Below are positions 7,332 to 15,887 of a stretch of DNA of 56,334 nucleotides, one piece after another. This DNA is from JBGYPP01 sp041838515 (GTDB lineage Bacteria > Bacillota > Clostridia > Lachnospirales > Lachnospiraceae): positions 1 to 56,334 of the forward strand of contig JBGYPP010000096.1 in the NCBI GenBank assembly GCA_041838515.1. The letters run 5' to 3'. The stretch's first letter is position 1; each line of letters opens with the position of its first letter. The translations under genes and the position numbers were made by a program. The notes under the pieces are model-generated. The model made no database searches, was not told where the DNA came from, and saw nothing but the letters and a program-made list of their open reading frames with translations.

Positions 7332-7758
7332 CCTCCGCCTCCTCCTGGGGCGCACGTTCCACCAGCGCAAAACGCAGCACGGCATCCCGGCCGGTTTCCA
7401 AGAGTTCCTTGGCCAGTTCCAGCGCACTGTCATAATCCTCCATCATGGTGAAGCCCTCCACCATCATGGGCAGATTGGAACCCGCCAACACTTCCACAAA
7501 GCCTTCCGGACGGCTCTGCGCGCATTCCACAGCCGTTTTGAACGGGGAACCCCCAGGCAGGTCGGAAAACACCAGTATGCCATCACAGTCAGCCAGCGCA
7601 TCCATGGCCTTGTCCAGGTTGGCGGCCAGGGTTTCTATGGAATGCCCCTCCTCAAAATCCACGGCCTGAACAAAGTCCCTGGCGCCTGTCACCAGCTGCA
7701 GGGCGGAAAACATGCCCGTGCCAAAGTGGCCATGGCCGGTCAGCAAAAATCCTATCAT
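7321..7758 (-). CDS. agaF: PTS mannose/N-acetylgalactosamine family EIIA component
   Basis: The soluble subunit that accepts phosphate from HPr. The 145-residue protein starts MIGFLLTGHGHFGTGM; the family active-site histidine, the one followed by glycine, is His9. It also has ILVFSDLPGGSPFKTA, the FxDLxGGSPxN-like signature, with Lys in place of the usual Asn. A good AGGAGGG precedes the ATG. It lies 28 bases after agaS and overlaps yajC. It should serve the EIIB-EIIC-EIID proteins encoded 2 kb away. The symbol follows the aga system and rests on agaS. Confidence 0.92.
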   Translation of the reverse strand: MIGFLLTGHGHFGTGMFSALQLVTGARDFVQAVDFEEGHSIETLAANLDKAMDALADCDGILVFSDLPGGSPFKTAVECAQSRPEGFVEVLAGSNLPMMVEGFTMMEDYDSALELAKELLETGRDAVLRFALVERAPQEEAEDGI

Positions 7759-7786
7759 ACTCTCTCCCTCCTAATGCTGTCTATCA

Positions 7787-8965
7787 TTATGCCAAAGTAT
7801 AGGGATATAGGGTCACGCCCTGCACCACCCTGTTCACCTCGCCCGTAGGGCAGGGATTGTCCGGTGATATGCCCAGAGCCAGGGATTTGAGAGCGGCCAG
7901 CATCTGCGCAAAGGGTACAAAGGCCAGGCCCAGGTAGATATTGTCCATCTCTTGCCCCAGATCCACCTGCAATACATAATCCGCCAGTCCCTCCAGCTCC
8001 GGAGCCGGCCGGTTGCAGACAGCCACTATGCGGTTGCCCTTGCGCTGGGGAGCCATCTCCCGCAGCAGATCCATCTCATATCCCCTGCGATAGGCGTCGT
8101 CGCTCAGATACACCACCGTCAGCGCGCCCGGCTGGATCACGGACTTGGGGCCATGGCGGAATCCCAGAGGGGAATCATACATGGTGGCCACCTTGCCCGC
8201 GCTCAGCTCCAGCATCTTGAGGGCGGATTCCTGGGCCACGCCCTTAAGGGCCAGATTGCCCAGATAGATAATGCGGTCAAAGGCAAACTCCTCCACCAGG
8301 CGGGCTGCTAGCGCGAAATCCTCCTCCAACAGTTTCTCCACGCCGGCGCACACCCGATCCATAGCAGCGGCTATGTCCTGGGCCATATCCAGGCTGAGGG
8401 CCATATAGCAGGCCAAATACATATTGCTAAAGCTGGAAGTCATGGCAAAGGAGCGGTCATGGGTTTCCGGGGTGAGATTGATGCTAAAGCAATTCTCCCG
8501 CTCACGGCCCATGCGGGCCAAGGCTCCCTCGGGGTTGCAGGTGATAAACAGATGATAGAGGTTTTTGCACACCACCTCGACCTCCTCCACCGCGCCTATG
8601 GACTCGGGGGAATTGCCGGAACGGCCAAAGCTGACCAGCAGCGTGGCCTTTTCCCTGGAGAGAAAATGCTCCGGGGAGGGAACTATGTCCGTGGTAGCCA
8701 CGGACTTGATCTTGTAGCTATAGCGGGAGGCCAGCGCCTGAAACAGGGAATTGCCCACAAATTCACTGGTGCCGGCTCCTGTCAAAACAATATCAAAATC
8801 CTGCTGCCCCAGAACCTTGTGCAAAAAGGCTTCCAAGGCCGGGCGCAGACCCAGCACCTGCTCCACGGTCTTTTTCCAAGTAGCCGGCTGCTGCCGGATC
8901 TCCTCCAGGGTAAAGACAGAGGCCGTCTGCTCCATCTGCTCCCGGCTAATGCCAAAAATGCCCAT
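7787..8965 (-). CDS. agaS: AgaS, SIS-domain galactosamine-6-phosphate deaminase/isomerase
   Basis: A 392-residue protein with two SIS (sugar isomerase) domains. The first shows IVLTGAGTSEFVGN (about residues 59-72) and VSFGRSGNSPESI. The second, from about 205, has IIYLGNLALKGVAQESALKMLELSAG and SPLGFRHGPKS. This matches AgaS, which deaminates and isomerises galactosamine-6-phosphate to tagatose-6-phosphate in the N-acetylgalactosamine pathway. Length fits the family (about 385-390). AAAGGAGG precedes the ATG. It is first in the agaS-EIIA-yajC block and has its own strong promoter. No deacetylase (agaA/nagA) or tagatose-bisphosphate aldolase gene is in the window. Confidence 0.92.
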   Translation of the reverse strand: MGIFGISREQMEQTASVFTLEEIRQQPATWKKTVEQVLGLRPALEAFLHKVLGQQDFDIVLTGAGTSEFVGNSLFQALASRYSYKIKSVATTDIVPSPEHFLSREKATLLVSFGRSGNSPESIGAVEEVEVVCKNLYHLFITCNPEGALARMGRERENCFSINLTPETHDRSFAMTSSFSNMYLACYMALSLDMAQDIAAAMDRVCAGVEKLLEEDFALAARLVEEFAFDRIIYLGNLALKGVAQESALKMLELSAGKVATMYDSPLGFRHGPKSVIQPGALTVVYLSDDAYRRGYEMDLLREMAPQRKGNRIVAVCNRPAPELEGLADYVLQVDLGQEMDNIYLGLAFVPFAQMLAALKSLALGISPDNPCPTGEVNRVVQGVTLYPYTLA

Positions 8966-9011
8966 AGTGTCCTCCTTTATCCGCCCATATTTTGTTTAGG
9001 CTGTTTGCCCC

Positions 9012-9041
9012 ATTATAGTATCGATTGTGTTTTTCTGACAA
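9012..9041 (-). promoter_or_regulatory. Promoter of the agaS operon
   Basis: Read on the minus strand, TTGTCA (9036-9041) and TATAAT (9012-9017) are 18 bases apart. This is a strong sigma-A match about 45 bases before the agaS start codon. Confidence 0.75.
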
Positions 9042-9092
9042 GATGTCCATTAAAAAGCACAAGTAATAAAACAAAATAGACAAATTCACCGC

Positions 9093-10199
9093 CTACGCCC
9101 GGCCCCTGAGCAAATCCGCCAGCCCCCGGTACAGCCAACCCTGGGCATGCCAGTGACGGCGGCATCTCTGCCGCCTGCCAAGATAGGACAGAAGAGCCCC
9201 GGCCCTGGAGGATGCCCCCGACTGGCGGCATATCTCCACACCCCGCCTCAGCGCCCGTCCGTAATCACCGCCCAGGCCCTTGGAGGCAAAAAAGGCCCAT
9301 TTCAAGGCCAGCCCAAATGCCAGAAAAGGCAGATTCCACAGCAGCTGCCAGTAGGGCATATTTTTCCACAGGAGATAGATGTTGTTGGCTCCGCTAAGGC
9401 CCACTTTGAAAGCGTTGTGGCGGGATCCGCTGGTGGCCGATCCCTTGTGCCGCACCCCAGCCTCCGGCGCCAAATAACTGCGCCCTCCGCACAGCCTGGC
9501 CCTATACCCCAGATCCACATCCTCCAGATAGGCGAAATGGCTCTCATCAAAACCGCCCAGAGCAGCAAAGGCCTGCCTGTGGTATACGGCTGCTCCGGCA
9601 CAGCAGCTAAAAATCTCCTCCATCTGCGCAAACCGGGCAGCCGGCCCTCCCTTGCCCAGGGCATAGGCATGGCCCAGCGGCGTGTAGGCATCCCCGCCGC
9701 CGTCCACCAGCCGCCCGTCAGACCAGTCCAGCATCAGCGCCTGTATAGCAAAGGCCCTGGGCTGCCTGGCCAGCGCCCGCCCCAGGGCGGCGATAGCGCC
9801 CGGCTCCAGTGCCGTATCATTGTTCAGCAAAAACACATAAGGGGTCTTGGCCGCCTCCACGCCCACATTGGCCGCCTTGGCAAAACCGGTATTCACCGGC
9901 AGGAATATGTATTCCGCCTGGGGAAAACGGGCCTTGGCCCGGGAGGCGCTTCCATCTGCCGAGCCGTTATCCACCACTATGACGGACACGCTCTCCTGAC
10001 CGCCATGATATATGCTCTCCAAGCAGCCCTCCAGGCAATCCTCCCCATTGTAATTGGGTATGACCACGGTCAGCCAAGGGACGGACTCTCCATCCCCCGC
10101 CTTTTGCTCCGCCCCCTCGGAAGCGGCCTCCCTTTCCAAAATCCCAGCCAGATCCTCTGCCCGGGGACGGCCCAGCCCCAGCTGTTTCCTTATCTCCAT
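9093..10199 (-). CDS. Glycosyltransferase family 2 protein
   Basis: A 368-residue GT2 enzyme of the rhamnosyltransferase type. It has WLTVVIPNYNGEDCLEGCL near the start, VIVVDNGSADGS, FLLNNDTALEPGA (the DxD-like metal site) and a C-terminal part with GGFDESHFAYLEDVDLGYR. Several hydrophobic segments follow residue 270. I start it at ATG 10199, which overlaps the end of the preceding glycosyltransferase gene by 10 bases; the longer frame is the shadow of that gene. It is the last gene of the capsule operon. The sugar and acceptor cannot be told from the sequence. Confidence 0.85.
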   Translation of the reverse strand: MEIRKQLGLGRPRAEDLAGILEREAASEGAEQKAGDGESVPWLTVVIPNYNGEDCLEGCLESIYHGGQESVSVIVVDNGSADGSASRAKARFPQAEYIFLPVNTGFAKAANVGVEAAKTPYVFLLNNDTALEPGAIAALGRALARQPRAFAIQALMLDWSDGRLVDGGGDAYTPLGHAYALGKGGPAARFAQMEEIFSCCAGAAVYHRQAFAALGGFDESHFAYLEDVDLGYRARLCGGRSYLAPEAGVRHKGSATSGSRHNAFKVGLSGANNIYLLWKNMPYWQLLWNLPFLAFGLALKWAFFASKGLGGDYGRALRRGVEICRQSGASSRAGALLSYLGRRQRCRRHWHAQGWLYRGLADLLRGRA

Positions 10200-11608
10200 A
10201 TATGCCTTGGCCTCCACAATAAAACATACCCGGCCTTGGCCAGGGCCAGACCCAGGGCCTTGGCGGCCTCCTCCGGATCCAAGCCCGGCGGCAGTTCCAT
10301 GCCGCCGTCCTCCCTCCAGACGGGAGGCCGGCCCAGGGTCTGCTCCCACAGCGCCGCCACAGCCCCATCTTCAGGCCGCAGCCGCAGATTGCGCAGATCC
10401 AGCGCCAGCGCCTCCTGCCCCAGCGCCGCCCTGTGCATATACCCGCTAAATCCCCGGGGCAGGCCCTTGTGCAGTATACGCCACCGGGCATCCCAGCCGC
10501 CGCCGCAAATCCGACCCCAGCCATAGACCGGCCCGCCCACGGCGGCCACCTCCGGCCTGGCGCTCCATATGTCGGGAATATACTCCACCCGATAAAAGCC
10601 CAGATGGGCCAGTGGCCGCACCTTCCCCCGCCAGCCCACAGCGTCCAAAAAGTCCCCCAAGGCTCTAGCCCCAGCCTCATAGGCATAAGCCTTGCTGGCC
10701 GGGTTTGCAGCGGTGGAGGAGGCATGGCAACGCCAGTGATAGAGTATCTGGGGTATGTGCAGTATGCGGCGGCGCCAGCGCCCATTGCCAGTAAAGCCCC
10801 CACCCTCCCGGCCCAGAGCGGCCACGGCGCGCAGTAGCAGATCGTAGTCCTGGGCGCCGTCAAAGGCAGGGCGAAAGCCCAGAGAGGCCATCAGCCCTCT
10901 CTCCATCACCAGAAAATGGCAGATATAATTGTTGGACAGCAGCAGCTCCAGATCAAAATCCGGCTTGAAATGGGGGGCAAAAAAGGCGCTGCCCTCCCCG
11001 TCACACTTGTCCTCATCGCTGTAGAGCATGGCCGGATTCTCCCCGCAATATTGCTGTCTGTACCCCTCTATGGCTGCCGCCATAGCATAGAGCGCATGGG
11101 GTTCCAGCCAGTCGTCATGGTCCAGCAGCCCCACAAATTCTTTGGCAGCCAGGGGCAGCAGAGCGTTGGTATTGGCAGATATGCCCCCATTGCCCTCCAA
11201 CCGCACATATCGTATGCGCGCATCCCCATAGGATGCGGCCAGGGCAGCCAAATCCCCAGACTCTCCCGCATCGGCATCATCCCCGGATGCGCCGGCGGGG
11301 GATGCATCCCCCAACAGCAGCTCCCAATTCCCATGGCTCTGGCCTGTAACCGAATCGATCAAGGCCCGCAGATAGGCCGGAGGCGTGTTGTACAGCGGCA
11401 CCAGCAGGCTAAAGCCTATGTGTTCCCTGGCGGTGTTGCGCCTCTGGGCCTCCCACAGACCCCGATCCAGGGGCGTATAAAGGTATTTGTGGCCATCCGG
11501 CCCCCGGCCGCCATGCAATAGCTCCTCCACTGCGGCGCAAAGCGCGGCTCCCAGTCCGTTCCTGCCCGCATAAGAGGCAAATTTTTGCCACAGCTGTATG
11601 ACACCCAC
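10190..11608 (-). CDS. Glycosyltransferase family 2 protein
   Basis: A 472-residue GT2-type enzyme. The catalytic domain starts at about residue 65 with FSLLVPLYNTPPAYLRALIDS; then GGISANTNALLPLAAKEFVGLLDHDDWLEPHALY gives the D-H-D-D metal site; then MLYSDEDK and GAQDYDLLLR. This pattern occurs in enzymes that build O-antigen or rhamnan chains. About 60 residues precede the domain and about 170 unassigned residues follow it. It lies 18 bases after the priming transferase gene and overlaps the next glycosyltransferase gene by 10 bases, so the three are co-transcribed. Donor and acceptor are unknown. Confidence 0.85.
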   Translation of the reverse strand: MGVIQLWQKFASYAGRNGLGAALCAAVEELLHGGRGPDGHKYLYTPLDRGLWEAQRRNTAREHIGFSLLVPLYNTPPAYLRALIDSVTGQSHGNWELLLGDASPAGASGDDADAGESGDLAALAASYGDARIRYVRLEGNGGISANTNALLPLAAKEFVGLLDHDDWLEPHALYAMAAAIEGYRQQYCGENPAMLYSDEDKCDGEGSAFFAPHFKPDFDLELLLSNNYICHFLVMERGLMASLGFRPAFDGAQDYDLLLRAVAALGREGGGFTGNGRWRRRILHIPQILYHWRCHASSTAANPASKAYAYEAGARALGDFLDAVGWRGKVRPLAHLGFYRVEYIPDIWSARPEVAAVGGPVYGWGRICGGGWDARWRILHKGLPRGFSGYMHRAALGQEALALDLRNLRLRPEDGAVAALWEQTLGRPPVWREDGGMELPPGLDPEEAAKALGLALAKAGYVLLWRPRHIWR

Positions 11609-11626
11609 ATTCCATCCCTTCTCAGC

Positions 11627-13036
11627 CTACATGGCCCCCCGGCCTTGCAGGACCACCTGCACAGTCTTGAATAAAATCCGGCAATCCATGGCAAAATTCC
11701 AATTCTCTATATATTGCAGATCCAGAGCCACCACCTGCTCAAAATCCTTGATCTCACTGCGGCCGGAGGTCTGCCAGAGGCCGGTAATGCCCGGCTTGAT
11801 GGCCAGCCTGGCTCTGTGGTGCTTTTCATACCTCTCCCACTCATCCCTGGTGGGCGGCCTGGTGCCCACCAGGCTCATATCCCCCTTGAGAACATTGAAA
11901 AACTGGGGCAGCTCGTCTATGCTGGTCCTTCGGATAAAGGCGCCTATACCCTTGGCGCCGCCTATAATCCGGGGATCGTCCTCCATCTTGAACAGCAGCC
12001 CGTCCCCGCCCTCTCCCCGGCGCAGCAGATCCTCCTTTTGCGCCTCGGCGTCCGGGACCATGGAGCGTATCTTGTACATACGGAAAGGCTTGCCCCGACG
12101 GCCTATGCGCTCCTGGGAAAAAATCAGCGGCCCGGGTGAGGCGGCGTAGAGCGCAGGCCCTACCAAAACCAAAGCCACCAAGCAGAGCAGGCAGCCCACC
12201 AGACCCCCGGCCAGATCCATGGCCCGCTTGACCAGCTTTTGCCTGGCGCTGACTATGCGTATGCTCTTGGAGAGGACGGCATAGCCGGCCAGAGCTTCTA
12301 TCCTCTGCCCAGCCTGCACCGGCCCCACCAGAGGCATCAGCGCCTGGTGGACCACCACACCCATGCCCACCCACTCCTCCATGCGGCGGGCAAGATCCGG
12401 TTCCGGAGAGGCCACATCCACCCAAATGCCATCCACCCATTTGGTCTGCACCCACTCCTCTATACGTCCGGCATCCACCAATTCCAAGCCGCCTATATCC
12501 GCGCTACCCTGTCCCCACAGGGCCACTCCGGAGATAAAAAATTCCTTATCCCTGTATCTGCCCATCCTCTCCAGTGTTTCCCGGATGCGGTCCGGCTCCG
12601 CCACCAACAGCAGGGCCCGGGCGCCGCCTTTTTGTCGCCGCATATATTTCTTGACCAGACTTCGGAACACATAGGAGAAAAAGGCAAAACCTATGGCAGT
12701 CATCACCACGGCAATACGGGAGAGCATATCGCTCTCCTTGAGCAAAAAAACCAAAACCAGATAAGAAAAAACCACCATGGCCACATGGCGGCATACAGCT
12801 TTCCATTCCTCAAACCAGCCCCGCTGCCATATGCCCAGATAGCTGCGGCCCAGCACAGCCACAACCAAGTGGAACAAACCCAGCAGCCCGGCCATTCTCC
12901 AAAACAGCTCTCCCCGGCCCACGCTCTCCAGCCCGTGGCGCAGGCCATATCCCAAAACCAGCGCCAGCTCTGCCGCCGCCAGATCGCCTATGGCGAATAT
13001 TTTACTCTTGCCCCACAGGCCGTGCAGTCTATCCAT
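11627..13036 (-). CDS. Polyprenyl-phosphate glycosyl-1-phosphate transferase (priming enzyme)
   Basis: A 469-residue membrane enzyme of the WbaP/CpsE type, which starts polysaccharide repeat synthesis by moving a sugar-phosphate to undecaprenyl phosphate. The N-terminal half has four hydrophobic segments (about residues 18-120), then a Rossmann-like middle, then one membrane segment (about 272-295). The catalytic domain carries GPLIFSQERIGRRGKPFRMYKIRSM, RRTSIDELPQFFNVLKGDMSLVGTRPP and KPGITGLWQTSGRS, all signatures of the bacterial sugar transferase family. Gene order cpsB-cpsC-cpsD then this gene matches Gram-positive capsule loci. Confidence 0.92.
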   Translation of the reverse strand: MDRLHGLWGKSKIFAIGDLAAAELALVLGYGLRHGLESVGRGELFWRMAGLLGLFHLVVAVLGRSYLGIWQRGWFEEWKAVCRHVAMVVFSYLVLVFLLKESDMLSRIAVVMTAIGFAFFSYVFRSLVKKYMRRQKGGARALLLVAEPDRIRETLERMGRYRDKEFFISGVALWGQGSADIGGLELVDAGRIEEWVQTKWVDGIWVDVASPEPDLARRMEEWVGMGVVVHQALMPLVGPVQAGQRIEALAGYAVLSKSIRIVSARQKLVKRAMDLAGGLVGCLLCLVALVLVGPALYAASPGPLIFSQERIGRRGKPFRMYKIRSMVPDAEAQKEDLLRRGEGGDGLLFKMEDDPRIIGGAKGIGAFIRRTSIDELPQFFNVLKGDMSLVGTRPPTRDEWERYEKHHRARLAIKPGITGLWQTSGRSEIKDFEQVVALDLQYIENWNFAMDCRILFKTVQVVLQGRGAM

Positions 13037-13066
13037 ATTCTAGCCCTCTGCCATGCCCCCCTGGCA

Positions 13067-13762
13067 TCACTCCTCATCCGAACCGTAGTATTTGCCATAG
13101 TATTTTCCGTAATACTTCCCGTAGTACCCCTTCTGCTTCAGGCTGACCTTGTTGAGTATGCAGCCCAAAATCTTGCACTCCGCCACCTTGAGCTGGCCTA
13201 TGACCTTCTGGGCAAAGCGATAGCTGATGCGGCCGCTCTCCATCACCAGGGCCACGCCGTCACACTGCCTGGCCACGATGGCGCTGTCTATTACGCTGCC
13301 CAGAGGCGGCGTATCCACGATGATATAATCATACTCCGTCTTTTCCCTGTCCAACAGGCGCTTTAAATATTTGCCGCTCAGCAGCTCACTGGGGTTGGGC
13401 GGCACCGGCCCGGCAAAAACCATATAAAAATTGGGTACATCGGTCTGGCAGGTGACCTCCTCCAGACTGTTGCGGCCTATGAGGTAGTGGGATAAGCCCA
13501 GGCGCACCTTGCCGCTTTTGTGATTGCGGCGCATCATGGATTTGCGCAGATCCGCATCCACCAGAAGTACCTTTTTCCCATTCTCCGCAAAGGATTTGGC
13601 CAGGTTGTAGCTGACCTCGCTCTTGCCCTCCGAGGGCGTACAGCTGGTGATGGCGACAAATTTGATATCACTGGAACTGAACTCTATATTGGTGCGCAGG
13701 GTCTTAAACGCCTCCTTGGTACGAAAATCCAGGGTTTCTTCCTGTAATGTGATATTTTGCAC
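13067..13762 (-). CDS. cpsD: CpsD/CapB-type tyrosine autokinase
   Basis: A cytoplasmic BY-kinase that works with CpsC to control polysaccharide polymerisation and export. The 231-residue protein has a Walker A, SCTPSEGKSEV (about residues 40-50), a Walker A' region VLLVDADLRK (about 65-74) and YDYIIVDTPP (Walker B, about 144-153). The C terminus is four near-perfect YYGK repeats, the tyrosine cluster that is autophosphorylated in this family. The start is GTG at 13762, seven bases after GAGGAG. It follows cpsC by four bases. The Walker A keeps its lysine, so the kinase should be active. Confidence 0.93.
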   Translation of the reverse strand: MQNITLQEETLDFRTKEAFKTLRTNIEFSSSDIKFVAITSCTPSEGKSEVSYNLAKSFAENGKKVLLVDADLRKSMMRRNHKSGKVRLGLSHYLIGRNSLEEVTCQTDVPNFYMVFAGPVPPNPSELLSGKYLKRLLDREKTEYDYIIVDTPPLGSVIDSAIVARQCDGVALVMESGRISYRFAQKVIGQLKVAECKILGCILNKVSLKQKGYYGKYYGKYYGKYYGSDEE

Positions 13763-13766
13763 AGCT

Positions 13767-14558
13767 TTACTCCTCTATCTGCTCTTCTTCCTTGGGCCGG
13801 ACCTGCTCCATACCCCGCATGATCCTCTCCTGCCGGTTCTTCTCCTTTTGGGCCTCGCCGGCATCCTTGAGGGGTATCAGCGCCAGCGTGCTCAACCCCA
13901 GATGCTTCTCCACATCCTCGCTGGTCTTGACCGTGTCATCCAACAGGAAGCCTATAACAATGATGCTCATGGCCAGGCCGGCGCCCAACAGGGCCGCCAC
14001 AGCCGTCCACTTCTTCACGCTGGGCTCAGAGGGCCTCTCCGGCAAATTGGCCGTATCCACCACATTGACCGCCTCTATATCCATGACCTGGGTGATATGG
14101 GTGCTGGCCACATTGCGTATCTCATCCGCCGTGGTCTGGGCCCATTCCGGGCTGGGATCGCTGACCACTATGCCCAAAATGCGGGTGTCCGAAGGTGTGC
14201 TAACCCGGATGCGGGCCGCCAGCTCCTCCGGACTCTCCACCAAACCCAGGTTTTCTATGACCTTTTCCAACACATTGCGGCTTTTGATCAGCTCTGCATA
14301 ATCCTTGGTCAGCTGGCTGCCCAATTGCAAATCGCTATAGGTCAAGGAGCTGTTTCCGTCCTTTTTGTTCAAAATATAGACCTTGGTAGTGCTCTCATAC
14401 ATGGGGGTCAGGGCGAAACGGCTGACCAGAAATCCCACGGCTCCGGCCAGCAGGGCGGCCAGCGCAATAATCCAGGCTTTGTGCCATAGTATCATAGCAA
14501 TCTGGCTGAGGTCTATCTCCTCCTCCATCTCATTGGAACGGTATCCTGCGGTATCCAT
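13767..14558 (-). CDS. cpsC: CpsC/CapA-type polysaccharide co-polymerase (Wzz domain)
   Basis: The membrane activator of CpsD and chain-length regulator of capsule synthesis. The 263-residue protein has a cytoplasmic start (EEEIDLSQIAMILWHKAW), a first membrane segment (about residues 29-48), an extracytoplasmic region of about 140 residues and a second membrane segment (about 190-212), with NLPERPSEPSVKKW just before it, the proline-rich motif of Wzz-type proteins. The charged C-terminal tail (about residue 235 on, RQERIMRGMEQVRPKEEEQ) is unusual in length. AGGAAG lies before the ATG. It sits between cpsB and cpsD. Confidence 0.92.
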   Translation of the reverse strand: MDTAGYRSNEMEEEIDLSQIAMILWHKAWIIALAALLAGAVGFLVSRFALTPMYESTTKVYILNKKDGNSSLTYSDLQLGSQLTKDYAELIKSRNVLEKVIENLGLVESPEELAARIRVSTPSDTRILGIVVSDPSPEWAQTTADEIRNVASTHITQVMDIEAVNVVDTANLPERPSEPSVKKWTAVAALLGAGLAMSIIVIGFLLDDTVKTSEDVEKHLGLSTLALIPLKDAGEAQKEKNRQERIMRGMEQVRPKEEEQIEE

Positions 14559-14601
14559 CTAGGCTTCCTTTCTGTGTCCTCTATTCCTCTGCTCTGCCCG
14601 C

Positions 14602-15330
14602 TCAATCCATGGGCAGATCCTCCAAAATCCTGCGGGCATTGCCGCCCAATAGAGCTTGGGCATAACCCTTGTCCATCTTATGCAAATACTGTATGGCTCC
14701 CTGCCAATCCGGCGGCCTGTGGCGCAGATCATGGGCATCCGTGGATATGCAATGCACCAACCGGCGGGCGAACAAGGGCTTGAGCAAGGACTTTCCCTTG
14801 CCCCAAAGGCCCAGGGCCTTGGCCAGGCTGGAGGCATTGACCTGCAACTTGGCCCCCCTGGCCACCAGCAGCTCCACTCTGTCGCAATGAGGCGCCAGGT
14901 GCTGATACCTCTCCACATGGGCCAGCACAGGCACGAGGCCGGCTCCGGAGAGGCTGTACACCGCCCTCTGGATATAGTCAAACTCTTCCATAGGATGAAA
15001 TTCCACCAGGGCATAGCGGCTGCCGGCCAAAGTGCAAAGCCTGCCCTCCTCCAGCTCTTCGGCCACTCCCTCCCTGTAATAGATCTCCATGCCCCCATAC
15101 AAGCGCAGCCCCAGGCCCCGCTCTGCGGCCGCATTCTGCAATTCGCCCAGCCGCCGCCCTATACCCTCCGGGGAAACACAGCGCATGCCCGCCTTATTAT
15201 GGGGCGTGAGTATCATAGCTTCCACACCCTGGCCATGGGCCATCTCCAGCATGGCCAGACTCTCCTCCATATCCCCTGCGCCGTCATCCACGCCGGGCAG
15301 CAGATGGTTGTGTATGTCCACCAAAGCCAT
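14602..15330 (-). CDS. cpsB: CpsB/CapC-type manganese-dependent tyrosine phosphatase
   Basis: A PHP-domain phosphatase that removes phosphate from the CpsD tyrosine tail. The 242-residue protein begins MALVDIHNHLLPGVDDGA (the metal-binding HxH) and has LTPHNKAG, YGGMEIYY, LAHVERYQH and STDAHDLRHRPP, all metal-ligand motifs of the family. I start it at ATG 15330; its first base is shared with the stop of the PfpI-like gene (TAATG), so the two are coupled. The longer frame upstream is a shadow of that gene. With cpsC and cpsD it completes the phosphoregulatory trio. Confidence 0.93.
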   Translation of the reverse strand: MALVDIHNHLLPGVDDGAGDMEESLAMLEMAHGQGVEAMILTPHNKAGMRCVSPEGIGRRLGELQNAAAERGLGLRLYGGMEIYYREGVAEELEEGRLCTLAGSRYALVEFHPMEEFDYIQRAVYSLSGAGLVPVLAHVERYQHLAPHCDRVELLVARGAKLQVNASSLAKALGLWGKGKSLLKPLFARRLVHCISTDAHDLRHRPPDWQGAIQYLHKMDKGYAQALLGGNARRILEDLPMD

Positions 15331-15887
15331 TATTCCCTCTCCCATAAGCATATGCTGCGCCCTAGCGCATTGGCGGCTTGGGAGCCGCAAAAGCGTTCCA
15401 CTATGGCCAAGCCGAACTCCATGGCCGTACCCATGCCCCGGCTGGTCAGTATATGGCCGTCCCACAATGCCTTGCCGCTGCCGGGCAGGGCCATGGCCAA
15501 ATGCTCCTCCAGGCCGGGATAGCACAGGCTGCGGCGGCCAGCCAACCAGCCTCTGCGGCCCAGTATGCCGGGAGCTGCGCAAATAGCTCCCACAGGCTTG
15601 CCCTCCCGGCAAAAGGAGTCCACCTGCTCCATCAGCGGCTGACAGGCCTCCAGATTGGCCGTTCCCGGCATGCCGCCGGGCAGCACCAGCATATCCAGCC
15701 CCCCCAAGTCCACATCCTCCATCAGGCCATCCGCCGTCAGGGCCAGCCCATGAGATCCCATGACCTGCAGGCTGCCGTTTACGGACAGCAGCAATACCTC
15801 CAAGCCGGCACGGCGGCACAGATCCGCCGGAGCCAGGGCCTCTATCTCTTCACAACCCTCTGCCAAAAAAATACCTATACGGGCCAT
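15330..15887 (-). CDS. DJ-1/PfpI-family protein
   Basis: A 185-residue protein of the DJ-1/PfpI superfamily (YajL/ThiJ-like branch), whose members include glyoxalases, deglycases and chaperones. Visible are GIFLAEGCEEIEALAPADL (conserved acidic residue), LDMLVLPGGMPGTANL and KPVGAICAAPGIL with the nucleophile-elbow cysteine (about residue 105), then TSRGMGTAMEFGLAIVE. I start at ATG 15887 with AAAGGAGA before it. It is first in the capsule operon and coupled to cpsB by a one-base overlap, which is not a usual place for it. Its link to polysaccharide is unknown. Confidence 0.88.
   Translation of the reverse strand: MARIGIFLAEGCEEIEALAPADLCRRAGLEVLLLSVNGSLQVMGSHGLALTADGLMEDVDLGGLDMLVLPGGMPGTANLEACQPLMEQVDSFCREGKPVGAICAAPGILGRRGWLAGRRSLCYPGLEEHLAMALPGSGKALWDGHILTSRGMGTAMEFGLAIVERFCGSQAANALGRSICLWERE

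Noticed and set aside
9147..10526. 459-residue plus-strand protein across the glycosyltransferase genes
   Set aside because: It is antisense to two well-supported enzymes, rich in Pro/Ala/Gln and without any domain; codon bias of the real genes keeps it open.
14602..15819. A 405-residue fused form of CpsB
   Set aside because: The first about 160 residues are an out-of-frame reading of the PfpI-like gene; the start at 15330 has the ribosome binding site and the family N terminus.
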